Notes: generated from the sequence alone by a model not told the origin. A stretch of 64,000 bases of DNA from Brasilonema sennae CENA114 (GCF_006968745.1 NZ_CP030118.1:2244654-2308653); one strand, 5' to 3'; counted from the stretch's first letter, positions 6,951 to 16,527 are shown. A program made the numbers and translations.

Positions 6951-9173
6951 CTACGCACCGATCTCGGCTCGGGTCCTAGTGGTCTTATCGGTAACAACCG
7001 ATTCAGCAGCCACAGGCACGAGCTGTACGGCACAAGCTTTTAATTCTGGTTGTAGTGAATCGGGACAAGATTCTGGATGAGTCAGGGCGTTAGCTTCAGC
7101 ATTCTCTGCCCAAAGCGCACCCCAATGCATAGGGACAAACACTGTACCAGGGGCGATCGCCTTCGTAACTTTTGCCGGAAACCTAGCTTTTCCCCGACGC
7201 GATCGCACTTCCACCCACTGACTATCTGTAATCCCCAACTTTGCAGCATCACGGGGATGAATCTCAACAAACGGTTCAGGATGCATTTGGCAAATCTTTT
7301 CAATCCGACCAGTACGAGTTTGGGTATGCCAATGACCATAAAGTCGCCCAGTTGTCAAGACAAAAGGATAATTCGGGTCTGGTGGTTCTGCCAAGCCTCG
7401 CGAGTGATACGCCCCAAAGCGCGCGCGTCCATCAGGGGTGTGGAAGCGGAGGTTGGTGTAGAGACGCTTCCCTTGCAAGGGAATACGGGAGAGTCTAGAT
7501 TCAACTTCTTCTATGCCCCTCTCTTGCGGATGGGGCCATTGTGTCGGACTTTGCTGTAATAGCTGGTGACTAATACCCGTCATATCGCAAGGGCGATCGC
7601 CAGTGAGTTTGACAAACTCAGCGTAAACTTCAGCAGAATTAGCAAAAGCAAACTCCTTGTGGTAACCCAACCTGCGACCAACTTCTGCAAAAATTTCCCA
7701 ATCTGGTTTGGCTTCACCAGGCGGTTGACGGAATGCTGGACCCAGCGTGACCATGCGTTCAGAATTGGTCATCACGCCAGTTTTCTCACTCCACTGTGCA
7801 GCTGGAAGCAGGACATGAGCGTAAGCAGCGGTTTCTGTTGGATAGTAGGCGTCTTGGTAGATGGTGAAGGGCGATCGCAACAAAGCCTTCTTAGTCCGTT
7901 CCAAATCCGGCATACTCACAGCAGGATTAGTAGCAGCAACCCACACTAACCCCACATTGCCATTTTCCAGCCCAGTAATCATGTCCCAAGCCGTCATACC
8001 GGGATTTGGAGAAATCTGTCCTGGCTTGAGTCCCCAAAACTCCTCAACCTCGGCGCGGTGCTGAGGATTTTTGACCACTCGATAGCCAGGTAACAAGTGC
8101 GATAAACCTCCAGCTTCTCGTCCTCCCATCGCGTTTGGCTGACCAGTGAGAGAGAAAGGTCCTGCACCTGGCTTGCCAATTTGTCCAGTCATCAGGTGCA
8201 GGTTAATAATAGTTCTGACCTTAGCAGTTCCTTCTGATGATTGATTCACGCCCATCGACCACAGGGACAACACCCGATTAGATTGACCCCAATAGCGTGC
8301 TGCTGTTTCTAAATCTTCAACACTGATACCACATTGACGAGCCACCACCTCTGGAGGATAGTGGCGAATCACCTCAGCATATGCGGGAAAGTTGCTAGTG
8401 CAGTCGTCAATAAATGCGGTATCTATGTAGTTCCAGCGCATCAACAAGTGAGCGATACCGTTCAACAAGTCAATATCTGTACCGGGACGAATAGCTAAAT
8501 GTAAATCAGCGGCTTCTGCGGTTGGTGTGCGACGGGGATCAACCACAATCACTTTCACTTTGCGGTTCTTTTTGTGGTATTTCTCAAGTCTGTTAAAAAT
8601 AATTGGGTGACATTCCGCCGTATTTGTCCCAATTAAAAACGCACAGTCCGTTAACTCCAAATCTTCATAACAACACGGCGGACCATCCGATCCAAAGCTT
8701 TGTATGTATCCAGCTACAGCGCTAGACATACATAAACGCGAGTTAGCATCAAAATTATTAGTACCCAGACACCCTTTTAAGAGTTTCTGAGCCATATAGT
8801 AGTCCTCAGTTTGAAACTGACCTGAACCATACATACATATAGCTTCAGATCCAGTGGTGAGGCGCAGTGTTTGAATACGATTGACAATAATATCAAAAGC
8901 TTCATCCCAACTAACGCGGCGAAACTCCCGATCCAACGAGTCTCGTACCATTGGGTAGTGCAATCTGTTTTTGTCTAAAGACTCAGCGATTGTGGCACCT
9001 TTGACACAAACCATACCTTGGCTAGAAGGGTGCGCTTTGTCGCCTCGCACCCGCCAAATCGGATTTCCGTGACTATCTCGATGAGTCGCTTTGCCTAATT
9101 GTGCTGGCGGAGAAACTTCCAGTCCACAGCCAACACCACAGTATGGACACACAGTTTTGGTAGATTCAGTCAT
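6951..9173 (-). CDS. narB: Ferredoxin-dependent assimilatory nitrate reductase NarB
   Basis: 740 residues, typical for cyanobacterial NarB. It reduces nitrate to nitrite with electrons from ferredoxin, using a 4Fe-4S cluster and a molybdopterin-guanine-dinucleotide cofactor. The cluster ligands are visible at the N-terminus: Cys9, Cys12, Cys16 (CPYCGVGC) and Cys56 (GMVCVKG). The Mo-ligand cysteine lies in ANSRLCMSS. The C-terminal molydopterin dinucleotide-binding domain contains [23 protein letters not shown] ribosome site precedes the ATG. It is the last gene of the nirA-nrtP-narB set, but a 457-base gap containing an inverted repeat separates it from nrtP, so an additional promoter is possible. 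moaC, needed for its cofactor, is in the same window. Confidence 0.96.
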   Translation of the reverse strand: MTESTKTVCPYCGVGCGLEVSPPAQLGKATHRDSHGNPIWRVRGDKAHPSSQGMVCVKGATIAESLDKNRLHYPMVRDSLDREFRRVSWDEAFDIIVNRIQTLRLTTGSEAICMYGSGQFQTEDYYMAQKLLKGCLGTNNFDANSRLCMSSAVAGYIQSFGSDGPPCCYEDLELTDCAFLIGTNTAECHPIIFNRLEKYHKKNRKVKVIVVDPRRTPTAEAADLHLAIRPGTDIDLLNGIAHLLMRWNYIDTAFIDDCTSNFPAYAEVIRHYPPEVVARQCGISVEDLETAARYWGQSNRVLSLWSMGVNQSSEGTAKVRTIINLHLMTGQIGKPGAGPFSLTGQPNAMGGREAGGLSHLLPGYRVVKNPQHRAEVEEFWGLKPGQISPNPGMTAWDMITGLENGNVGLVWVAATNPAVSMPDLERTKKALLRSPFTIYQDAYYPTETAAYAHVLLPAAQWSEKTGVMTNSERMVTLGPAFRQPPGEAKPDWEIFAEVGRRLGYHKEFAFANSAEVYAEFVKLTGDRPCDMTGISHQLLQQSPTQWPHPQERGIEEVESRLSRIPLQGKRLYTNLRFHTPDGRARFGAYHSRGLAEPPDPNYPFVLTTGRLYGHWHTQTRTGRIEKICQMHPEPFVEIHPRDAAKLGITDSQWVEVRSRRGKARFPAKVTKAIAPGTVFVPMHWGALWAENAEANALTHPESCPDSLQPELKACAVQLVPVAAESVVTDKTTRTRAEIGA

Positions 9174-9630
9174 GGCAATTCCACCATGTTCATAAATTGT
9201 TTAAATGTTTCGTTTGTCAAAGATCTATTCCAGCAAAATACTATGTTTTTAAACTTGTTCTATTCAGTTTACTGCACTAACAAAATTCTCCGAGTACTGA
9301 TTGACCAAACATGAAATCAGAGTAACTAATATTTGCTTAATTTTATTTACTCTTTTAAGTCAAATTTCGTAATTGCAAGTATTTCTACTTAATTAAATCT
9401 GAGTTCAAAAACAAAAAAAGTTTTTACTGATACAAAATGTCGTTTTTTAGTGACTTGATTGATAGAGCTTTCTTATACAATTTATCTAATCTATTAATTT
9501 TAAATAAAGATTTTTAAAACAACATCATTTTATGAAAAAAACACAGATAAACACAGATACTTTATCTGCGTCCATCTGCGGTTATTAATACTCTTATGCC
9601 AGATTTTTCTAAGATATCAATTATTTCATC
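9174..9630. other. Non-coding gap between nrtP and narB with a dispersed inverted repeat
   Basis: A 457-base AT-rich stretch without a credible gene. Bases 9541-9583 hold an inverted repeat of the ACACAGATAAACACAGAT / ATCTGCGTCCATCTGCG type, which I recognise as a common dispersed repeat of cyanobacterial genomes. No GTA-N8-TAC NtcA box was found here on inspection. The repeat lies 50-90 bases after the nrtP stop and could weaken read-through into narB or stabilise the nirA-nrtP mRNA (inference). Confidence 0.6.
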
Positions 9631-11142
9631 TTATTTCTCCGCCATCAGACCAGAATTGTGATTCGCTGCAGTTCCCATTTCTGGTACTTCACCTTCATAA
9701 GCAGCAGCAAACGAACCCTTTGGTTCCTTCAGGAAAAAAGCACACATAAAAGCGCAGATCAGAGCAGCTACACCCATTGTGGTAAACAGCGTTGGTGCAT
9801 CAGTTAAGCTGAAAATTGTCAGATAAACCACGCCTCCAAAATTACCGTAAGCTCCCACATTTCCAGCAATTTGTCCAGTCGCTTCTTTCTTGATGAGAGG
9901 TACAATTCCGTAGGTCGCACCGCAGCCAGCTTGAGCAAAATAAGCGGCTAACATCGTCACTGCAATTGCAACTGGAAGCGCCCAACTGCCGTTAATAAAA
10001 TGTGCCATTAAATAGCTGACACCAATGCCAACAGAAATAATTGTCATTGTCCATTTACGGGAGCCAAACTTATCAGAAATTAAACCTCCACTGGGACGAG
10101 AAATTAAGTTTAAAAAGGGATAAGTAGCAGCAATCATCCCAGCTACCACATGTTCTAAACCAAAGGTTTTTTCAAAAAACGCGGGTAGCATGGAAACGGC
10201 AGCAAGTTCCGAACCAAAGTTAGTCACGTAAGTAAATTCGAGTAAAGCAACTTGACCAAACTGATAGCGTTCAGAAAGAGCGTAGGTTTTATTGCCAGTG
10301 AGAAGTTCTTTGTTAACTTGCCAAGCTTTGTATGTTTGGTAAGCAAATAATCCTGCCAACATGACCCAAACCAAATACATTTGGCTCAAATTCAAAAAGT
10401 GAATGTTCTTTTGTTCCAGACGCCAAGCCAACAAACCCAAGGCGAAAATCAAACCGAAATTTGACAGAATCATTGCCCAGAAGCTTTTAACACTGGTCAC
10501 TTCTAAAGCACCATTTTTCTTAGGTCTTTTATAAGCTTTGCCGGGGGGTGTGTTTTGAACACTGTTGTAATAAATCACGCCATAGATAGCGGCGATGATA
10601 CCAGTTAGGGCGATCGCAAACCGCCAATTAGAAGCGCCACCACTCAAAAAGCTAGCAGCAACCGCAATTGTAGGTAGGGCAAACTCTGCCCCAAAAGCCC
10701 CAAAGTTACCCCAACCGCCATAAATACCTTGGGCAATTCCAATCTCCTTTGGTGGGAACCATTCCGCCACCATCCGGATACCAACGACAAACCCACTACC
10801 AACAATTCCCATTAGTAAGCGACTGATGACGAGATGGTGAAAATTCTGCGATAGCGCTGTTGCCAAACAAGGAACAGCAGCAAAAATCAGCAGCATTGAA
10901 TAGGTAATTCTCGGACCAAAACGGTCTAGAAGCATCCCAATGATGATCCGTGCGGGGATTGTTAAAGCAAGATTGCAAATGCCCAAAGTCTTAACTTGCT
11001 CTGGTGCCAGATGTAACTCCTTGCCAATAGTTGTCGCAAAAGGAGCAAAGTTAAACCAACAAACAAAAGTTAGAAAGAAGGCAAACCAAGTCTGGTGCAG
11101 AATGCGATAGCGACCGTTAAACGAAAACAATCCTTTGAGCAT
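9631..11142 (-). CDS. nrtP: Nitrate/nitrite transporter NrtP (NarK/NRT2 family MFS)
   Basis: 503-residue major facilitator protein with about 12 hydrophobic segments. It shows the nitrate/nitrite porter features: the WFNFAPFATTIGKEL start of TM1-2, RIIIGMLLDRFGPR with a conserved arginine, and the nitrate-signature-like glycine-rich segments GIYGGWGNFGAFGAE and AGNVGAYGNFGGV. It imports nitrate (and probably nitrite) across the cytoplasmic membrane. Many freshwater cyanobacteria use the ABC system NrtABCD instead; here the single-gene permease sits between nirA and narB, 192 bases downstream of nirA. It should be co-expressed from the NtcA promoter upstream of nirA. Confidence 0.95.
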   Translation of the reverse strand: MLKGLFSFNGRYRILHQTWFAFFLTFVCWFNFAPFATTIGKELHLAPEQVKTLGICNLALTIPARIIIGMLLDRFGPRITYSMLLIFAAVPCLATALSQNFHHLVISRLLMGIVGSGFVVGIRMVAEWFPPKEIGIAQGIYGGWGNFGAFGAEFALPTIAVAASFLSGGASNWRFAIALTGIIAAIYGVIYYNSVQNTPPGKAYKRPKKNGALEVTSVKSFWAMILSNFGLIFALGLLAWRLEQKNIHFLNLSQMYLVWVMLAGLFAYQTYKAWQVNKELLTGNKTYALSERYQFGQVALLEFTYVTNFGSELAAVSMLPAFFEKTFGLEHVVAGMIAATYPFLNLISRPSGGLISDKFGSRKWTMTIISVGIGVSYLMAHFINGSWALPVAIAVTMLAAYFAQAGCGATYGIVPLIKKEATGQIAGNVGAYGNFGGVVYLTIFSLTDAPTLFTTMGVAALICAFMCAFFLKEPKGSFAAAYEGEVPEMGTAANHNSGLMAEK

Positions 11143-11334
11143 TGGGTTTTATTGGATAGAAGACAGAAAAATTGGATCGACAAATCTGGGGACAATCGTG
11201 CGATGGTCCTAAAAACATTCATGTGGCTACATTTTTAGTGAAGCCTGTCCTTATCCCCTAAGTCATTTCTAATACTTAATGAATCAGGACAAATAATGTA
11301 GAAAAAAAATATGGAAATGAAATCAGGCGTAGCT

Positions 11335-12942
11335 TTAAACTGTCGCTGGTTCTCGTAAGCGTGCGCCAAAATGTGAAATCAGGAGTTCTTGCAAGACTGG
11401 TATCAAGTCTTCGCAAGGGATACCTTTGGTAACACAGGTTCCTAGTTGTGCCTCCTTGCCAACTTTACCACCCATGTAAATATCAACCCCTTCCAGAGTT
11501 TTACCATTTTTGCGAACTTTAGTTCCCATCAAGCCAATGTCTGCCACTTGGGGCTGTCCGCAAGAGTTGGGGCATCCTGTCCAGTGAATTCGCACAGGAC
11601 GAGTTAGTTCTACCTCTGCTTCCAACGCCTTTACGGTTTCTAAAGCGCGGTTTTTGGTTTCAATGAGGGCAAAGTTGCAAAATTGTGCGCCTGTGCAAGA
11701 AACGAGCGATCGCGTCAACAAAGTGGGGTTAATACTAAACTTGTTAAGTACAGGTTCTGTTAATAAACTTTCCAGCAATGAATCAGCAATATTGGGAATA
11801 ATCAAGTTTTGTTCAACCGTAAGACGGATTTCGCCACTGCCGTAAACTTCTGCCAGACGTGCGATTTCAAACATATCCTCGGCAAACAACCGACCAACGG
11901 GAATGTGTAACCCTACGTAGTTCAATCCTGGTTGTTTTTGTTTATATACCCCAACGTGGTCGCGTTTTTCCCAATCAATTTCATCCCGTGCTGCTGCCCT
12001 GATTAACGACTTACCAAACTGTTTTTCAACTTCTGCGCGGAATTTTTCCAAACCCCATTCGTCAATTAACCACATCAGGCGGGCTTTTTGCCGATTTGCG
12101 CGTAAGCCGTGATCACGAAAAACTTCTAAAACGGCTCTACACAAAGCGACGACATCCTCTGGTGGAACCCAAACATTCAGCGGAACAGCCGCCTCACAGC
12201 GCTTAGCAGAAAAGAATCCACCAACAATAACATTGAAGCCAAATATTGGGGATGAGAAAGTCATTTCTTCCTCTGCTCCCTGCTCAGAGATCCGAGCTCC
12301 CTCGACTTCCTTAAAAGCTGGAACGAAAGCTAAATCGTTAATTTCGGCGTGAACTGAATTATCCCGTCCACCAGTGATCGCAATATTAAATTTGCGTGGG
12401 AGGTTGGTGAACTCAGGATTACCTTCACCTTGACTGGTAATCATATTCTGAATTTGTTGTACCAACTCTCGTGTGTCAAACAATTCATCCGCATCTAACC
12501 CAGCGACTGGATCGCCTGTAATATTGCGGACATTATCCATCCCTGACTGGACACTGGTTAAGTCTACGGCACGAAGTTTCTTAAAGATTTCTGGTAAATC
12601 TTCAATCCGGATGCCCCGCAGTTGGATATTTTGTCTGGTCGTAAGGTCAGCGTTACCATCATCACCGTAACGCTGAATCACTTCAGCAAGCACACGCATT
12701 TGCTCGCAACTGAGAATACCATTAGGTATCCGCATCCGCATCATAAACTTACCAGGAGTGACTGGGCGAAAAAATACACCCACCCACTTAAGCCGATGAT
12801 CGCGATCGGTTTCGTCCATCGCCTCCCAGCCAACAGAGGCAAATTTTTCTATTTCTGCCTTAACAGCAAGACCATCTTTTTGTGCCTTAAATTTCTCAAA
12901 CTTGTTTAAGCTGGTTGTAGTGGTAGTTGCTAGGTCTGTCAT
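11335..12942 (-). CDS. nirA: Ferredoxin-nitrite reductase NirA
   Basis: 535 residues of the sulfite/nitrite reductase family: six-electron reduction of nitrite to ammonium with ferredoxin, using sirohaem and a 4Fe-4S cluster. The cluster/sirohaem cysteines are in SCTGAQFCNFA and TGCPNSCGQPQ, and the repeated ferredoxin-like halves include RMRIPNGILS and VGRLFAEDM. It has no extra C-terminal ferredoxin domain. It is the first gene of the nitrate assimilation set and is preceded by a leader of about 240 bases from a canonical NtcA-dependent promoter (13193-13234), so nitrogen limitation should activate it. Confidence 0.96.
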   Translation of the reverse strand: MTDLATTTTTSLNKFEKFKAQKDGLAVKAEIEKFASVGWEAMDETDRDHRLKWVGVFFRPVTPGKFMMRMRIPNGILSCEQMRVLAEVIQRYGDDGNADLTTRQNIQLRGIRIEDLPEIFKKLRAVDLTSVQSGMDNVRNITGDPVAGLDADELFDTRELVQQIQNMITSQGEGNPEFTNLPRKFNIAITGGRDNSVHAEINDLAFVPAFKEVEGARISEQGAEEEMTFSSPIFGFNVIVGGFFSAKRCEAAVPLNVWVPPEDVVALCRAVLEVFRDHGLRANRQKARLMWLIDEWGLEKFRAEVEKQFGKSLIRAAARDEIDWEKRDHVGVYKQKQPGLNYVGLHIPVGRLFAEDMFEIARLAEVYGSGEIRLTVEQNLIIPNIADSLLESLLTEPVLNKFSINPTLLTRSLVSCTGAQFCNFALIETKNRALETVKALEAEVELTRPVRIHWTGCPNSCGQPQVADIGLMGTKVRKNGKTLEGVDIYMGGKVGKEAQLGTCVTKGIPCEDLIPVLQELLISHFGARLREPATV

Positions 12943-13011
12943 GAGCTCAACTCAATTGCAAATTCCAGAAAAGTTTTAGAGGTCGTTGCTCAACATCAAT
13001 TTATCACCCTA

Positions 13012-13050
13012 TGGCTAACGCCACGCCTTACGGTGAGACCAGCGCTAGTT
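13012..13050. repeat. Dispersed GC-rich repeat in the nirA leader
   Basis: A GC-rich block (GGCTAACGCCACGCC, then ACGGTGAGACC, then AGCGCTAG) in otherwise AT-rich leader sequence. The style matches the other dispersed palindromic repeats in this window. It would be transcribed as part of the nirA 5' leader. Confidence 0.5.
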
Positions 13051-13192
13051 CACCTCATAACATCCTGTTTTTCTAGGTTTATGAGGTATATAAGTAGAAA
13101 AAATTGTTTGTATTTTTTGGTGTTTAGATGCTTGCTAAAAATAATTTGTTTGCTGCACTGTTTGAATACACATTATGTACTTGTTCCTCCTT

Positions 13193-13234
13193 ACATTAAT
13201 GTTGTAAAGCGATGAAAATCGTATCTTTAGTTAC
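13193..13234 (-). promoter_or_regulatory. NtcA-activated promoter of the nirA operon
   Basis: On the minus strand GTAACTAAAGATAC (13234-13221) is a perfect GTA-N8-TAC NtcA site. Exactly 22 bases downstream lies TAATGT (13198-13193), matching the TAN3T -10 box. This is the canonical class II NtcA-activated arrangement. The transcript should start near 13186, leaving a leader of about 240 bases before nirA. The site also lies about 150 bases upstream of the divergent Rieske gene. Confidence 0.9.
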
Positions 13235-13382
13235 GAAATTTTAGAAAAATTGATTAAACTGTATCAATCAGATGCATTTCTCGCATCAAAATAAGCACAA
13301 GAGACGCAAAGCCTTTTATTTACCCAGAACAACATTTGAGATGCCACACTAGGGTTATATTTTCTACCTTTTTTTAGCAGCC

Positions 13383-13787
13383 ATGAATCGTCGTGATTTC
13401 ATAACTTTCGTTGGTTTGGGTTGGATAGCAAGTTCCTTACCCGTATTGATTGCAGCTTGTTCTTCCCAAAAACCTAAAGGTTGGCAAACTGTAGGTACAA
13501 CGGAAGATTTAGATAAGACTGGTCAGTTGCTTGCCAAAAACTCACCTGTTGGTCCAGTCTTGGTAGTTGGTAAATCTAAATCAAATAATCTAATTGCAGT
13601 TGACCCTACTTGTACTCATGCAGGTTGCACAGTCCAATGGAAAGATGATGCACAAAAATTCTTCTGTCCCTGTCATGCCTCAAAATTTGGAAATGATGGT
13701 AAGGTGCAAACAGGTCCAGCTACAAAACCGTTAGCAACCTACTCCGTCAAGATAGAGAAAAATTCGGTGTTAGTCATGAGTCGCTAA
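13383..13787 (+). CDS. Small exported Rieske 2Fe-2S protein with Tat-like signal
   Basis: 134 residues. The N-terminus MNRRDFITFVG has a twin-arginine motif, followed by a hydrophobic stretch ending IAACSS, which looks like a lipobox with Cys26; Tat export and lipid anchoring on the periplasmic or lumenal side are predicted. The Rieske ligands are CTHAGC and CPCH, spaced as in PetC-type clusters. It lacks the second half of cytochrome b6f Rieske proteins, so it is a solo Rieske domain electron carrier of unknown partner. It is divergent from nirA, whose NtcA site lies in the shared upstream region. Confidence 0.85.
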   Translation: MNRRDFITFVGLGWIASSLPVLIAACSSQKPKGWQTVGTTEDLDKTGQLLAKNSPVGPVLVVGKSKSNNLIAVDPTCTHAGCTVQWKDDAQKFFCPCHASKFGNDGKVQTGPATKPLATYSVKIEKNSVLVMSR

Positions 13788-13917
13788 TGGAACACCCCTG
13801 GTAGGAGCGCTTGTCTCAAACCCATATCTTAAAACTTTTTCTTCCCTTATCACCTCTGCCTTGCAAGCGAGGACACATGACAAAAAGCTGATAGCTTTTG
13901 AAACCTAGCGAGAGATT

Positions 13918-15138
13918 TTGTTAATTGTGGATAACATCAACCAGCTTTTAGTGCAAGCGCAAGTAGCATACAACGCAGCTGATTGGTCATCACTGATTCA
14001 ATGCTTGCAACAGTTGACTCAACAACACAACTTAGAACATCCAGAGATACTGAAAAATCAAGAACATCTCCTGGAATTAGCACTTTGTGTTCTGGAAAAT
14101 GGAGATTTTCAGCAACGCTGGGAAATAGCCAAAATATTAACTGGCTTAGGGACGATTACCATCCCCCCATTGATAGATATATTAAAAGATGAAGACGTAG
14201 AGGAAGAGTTACGCGCTTACGCAGCACGCATTTTGGGGGATTTGAAAAATCCAAATGCCATTCCACCTCTAATGGAATTGCTACAAAGCAATGACAGTGA
14301 GCAACTCAAGGAGATAGCAGCTACTGCCTTGGGGCAAATGGGTTGTGTTGCTATTGCTTCCTTAACAGAACTTTTAGCCCAGGAACAGACACGGCTATTA
14401 GCAACTCAAATGCTTTCTTACATCCGGCAAAAAGAAACGATCGCACCTTTGTTGAGCATAGTGCAAGATTCACAAGTTGCTGTGCGTGCTGTGGCAATTG
14501 AAGCACTGAGTAGCTTTCACGATCACCGTGTGCCACTAGTGCTTATCAATGCTTTGAATGATATTGCCGCCCCAGTCAGGCGAGAAGCTGTGGTTGGTTT
14601 GGGTTTTCGCCCTGAGTTACGTGAAGCGCTAGATTTGGTGGCAGAATTACAAGCGAGACTTTATGACGTTAACCAAGATGTTTCTTGTGCCGCCGTCGTT
14701 GCTCTTTCTAGAATGGGTGGTGAGGCTGCAGCACAGCAATTATTTCAGGTTTTGGTGTCGCCTAATGTACCAATTCGGTTGCAACTAGAAGCCATCCGCG
14801 CTTTAAGTTGGGTAGGGACACTATCGGGTTTAGAGTATTTGCAACAAGCACTTTATCAACTGGAGTTCCCCACAGTATGGCAGGAAATTGTTACAGTTTT
14901 AGGGCGAGTCAGTGATACAAGTTTAACAGACAAATCAGCAGAAATTTTATTGGAAATGTTGCAACAAAACCATCCGGGAGTTGAAATTGCCAATATTAAA
15001 AGTGCGATCGCCCTATCTTTAGGACAGTTGGGCAAAAAGCAAGCAATACATCCATTAACCCAGATGTTGGCAGACAAAGATGCTCAAGTCAGACTACATG
15101 CAAGCGCTGCACTAAAGAAACTCACTCCCGACTTTTAA
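13918..15138 (+). CDS. HEAT-repeat protein (PBS lyase HEAT-like)
   Basis: About 406 residues built almost entirely of alpha-helical HEAT repeats of roughly 30 residues, for example EELRAYAARILGDLKN, AIPPLMELL, EIAATALGQMG, AVRAVAIEALSSF and VRLHASAALKKL. Such proteins act as scaffolds or as phycobilin lyase-related proteins; nothing visible here proves lyase activity. No signal or membrane segment. The start is uncertain: TTG at 13918 follows GCGAGAG closely, and GTG at 13927 is an alternative three codons later. A stem-loop follows at 15221-15252. Confidence 0.8.
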   Translation: MLIVDNINQLLVQAQVAYNAADWSSLIQCLQQLTQQHNLEHPEILKNQEHLLELALCVLENGDFQQRWEIAKILTGLGTITIPPLIDILKDEDVEEELRAYAARILGDLKNPNAIPPLMELLQSNDSEQLKEIAATALGQMGCVAIASLTELLAQEQTRLLATQMLSYIRQKETIAPLLSIVQDSQVAVRAVAIEALSSFHDHRVPLVLINALNDIAAPVRREAVVGLGFRPELREALDLVAELQARLYDVNQDVSCAAVVALSRMGGEAAAQQLFQVLVSPNVPIRLQLEAIRALSWVGTLSGLEYLQQALYQLEFPTVWQEIVTVLGRVSDTSLTDKSAEILLEMLQQNHPGVEIANIKSAIALSLGQLGKKQAIHPLTQMLADKDAQVRLHASAALKKLTPDF

Positions 15139-15220
15139 GTTCTACTTGCACAAGCGCTTCCTTCCATATCTGATTTCTTTCAAAACTATTTAATCGGTTT
15201 TAAACGCCGTCTAAAACGAG

Positions 15221-15252
15221 ACATCCCCACGCCCGTACAGGCAGATGTGGGG
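15221..15252 (+). terminator. Stem-loop after the HEAT-repeat gene
   Basis: TCCCCAC (15224-15230) pairs with GTGGGGA (15246-15252), with an inner GCC/GGC pair. There is no clear T run, so termination strength is uncertain. Confidence 0.45.
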
Positions 15253-15291
15253 AGTCTGGTAATACCGTTTCACTTTAACGTTGATACATAT

Positions 15292-15354
15292 GGGGAAGTA
15301 GGGGAAGTAGGGGAAGTAGGGGAAGTAGGGGGAGTAGGGGGAGTAGGGGGAGTG
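15292..15354 (+). repeat. G-rich 9-base tandem repeat
   Basis: Seven consecutive 9-base units: four GGGGAAGTA, then two GGGGGAGTA and a last GGGGGAGTG. The plus strand carries seven runs of four or five guanines separated by four or five bases, so it could form a G-quadruplex. Confidence 0.95.
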
Positions 15355-15435
15355 AAATGTATCAGGATTTTCGTGAAAGGGTATAAGTTGGTAGTTCAGT
15401 TTGCCAAATCTTGTTAAATCATTCCTAAATGACGG

Positions 15436-15747
15436 CTACACCTTGAAAAAATTTACTCTCGCCAGGTTTTCACCTTCTGTCGTAATTCGAGCGTTCTTAC
15501 AAGTCACCAAACCAGACGAGCCATCAGATTCAACCTTACCCTCGATCGCTCCTTCCCGAATCAAATGCTCCAGATGTTCAATCAATTCAGGTTTGCTTAC
15601 TGATTTACCCTCAAAATCTTCAGCGAAGTAGGTAACATCCTGTCCTTGCTCACTGTGTTTGACTTTATTAAGTAGATAGTAAAAAAGTTCATCTCGCAGA
15701 TTATCTGGTCGTTCGCTTCCGGGTTGCACATCATCTGAAATTGCCAT
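15436..15747 (-). CDS. Small conserved hypothetical protein
   Basis: 103 residues from the ATG at 15747, chosen because AAGGAG lies six bases upstream; upstream in-frame ATGs (to 15846) lack such a site. The sequence is hydrophilic and mostly helical (DNLRDELFYYLLNKV, KPELIEHLEHLIREG) with a beta-hairpin-like C-terminus (GLVTCKNARITTEGENLA). This pattern is compatible with a winged-helix fold, but I do not recognise the family. No signal peptide or membrane segment. It stands alone, convergent with the HEAT-repeat gene. Confidence 0.7.
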   Translation of the reverse strand: MAISDDVQPGSERPDNLRDELFYYLLNKVKHSEQGQDVTYFAEDFEGKSVSKPELIEHLEHLIREGAIEGKVESDGSSGLVTCKNARITTEGENLARVNFFKV

Positions 15748-15915
15748 AAGAATCTCCTTGAATTTGTTAGTAAGCACGATTAATTCAGTTGCAAGTGACT
15801 TAAGTGTCATCTGCTTCATATTATTATTGCTATAAATTATCATCAAGCATTCTCTCTATAGGAGGAGAAAGAAACTAGATAAAAATCTTTTGTAACTCTG
15901 TCAAAAGAGTAATTT

Positions 15916-16458
15916 CTAAGTGGCTATTTCTGTGCATACACTTTGCAACGGTTTATCCCAAGTATCAATGGGTATCTCAGGTAAATAGGCAAATGCAAAC
16001 ACAATACCTATGGTTGGCTTATTTATCCATTCTGGAGAACTCAGCATTCGGTCATAATATCCCCCCCCATAACCCAAGCGATATCCTTGATAGTCACAAG
16101 CCAGACAAGGAACGAGAATTAAATCAACGTCTCCAGGAGCTATAGTTGGTGCGTCAGCATGGGGTTCCGTGATGCCATAATTTCCGGTTACTACGGTGTC
16201 TTGATGTGTCCAGAGATGCCAAGAAAGCGACTGACCAACACAGCGAGGAAAACCCCAACGATGAGGGGAATCTGAAAATAAAGAACCCAGATCTGGTTCT
16301 TGGCGAAAGCTAAAATAAGCGAGTATTGTTTTTGCTTGGTTAAATTGAGGGGAGTCTAAAAGGTTTTGGCAGATAAGCTGACTCTTATGTTTCCAGTCTG
16401 TTACGGATAAAGATTGACGTGTTTTGAGCAACGATTTGCGTAACTCTGTTTTTCTCAT
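15916..16458 (-). CDS. 5-formyltetrahydrofolate cyclo-ligase
   Basis: About 180 residues from the ATG at 16458 (MRKTELRKSLLK), where homologues of this family begin; an ATG at 16491 adds only a short hydrophobic stretch. The family signature LVPCLACDYQGYRLGYGGGYYDRML is split here by its conserved Gly-rich core RLGYGGGYYDR. FSFRQEPDL and an N-terminal basic helix bind folate and ATP in this family. It makes 5,10-methenyl-THF from 5-formyl-THF with ATP. A single-copy housekeeping gene not obviously linked to its neighbours. Confidence 0.9.
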   Translation of the reverse strand: MRKTELRKSLLKTRQSLSVTDWKHKSQLICQNLLDSPQFNQAKTILAYFSFRQEPDLGSLFSDSPHRWGFPRCVGQSLSWHLWTHQDTVVTGNYGITEPHADAPTIAPGDVDLILVPCLACDYQGYRLGYGGGYYDRMLSSPEWINKPTIGIVFAFAYLPEIPIDTWDKPLQSVCTEIAT

Positions 16459-16479
16459 CTGAGTTCTAAAAAACAAAAA

Positions 16480-16502
16480 TAAGGTGGACAATGCCCACCT
16501 TA
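16480..16502. repeat. Short dispersed hairpin, TAAGGTGG type
   Basis: TAAGGTGG (16480-16487) and CCACCTTA (16495-16502) form a perfect stem. It lies between fcl and the cyclo-ligase gene and resembles the hairpin at 57634-57666. It may act as a processing or termination site for fcl transcripts (inference). Confidence 0.7.
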
Positions 16503-16527
16503 CAATTAATTAGTATTCTGACGATAA

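Noticed and set aside
13135..13173. 12-codon open frame in the nirA leader with AAGGAGG upstream
   Set aside because: The AAGGAGG directly follows the -10 box and lies at or before the predicted transcription start, so it would not serve as a ribosome site.
15292..15354. CRISPR array
   Set aside because: Direct 9-base tandem units without spacers; no cas genes in the window.
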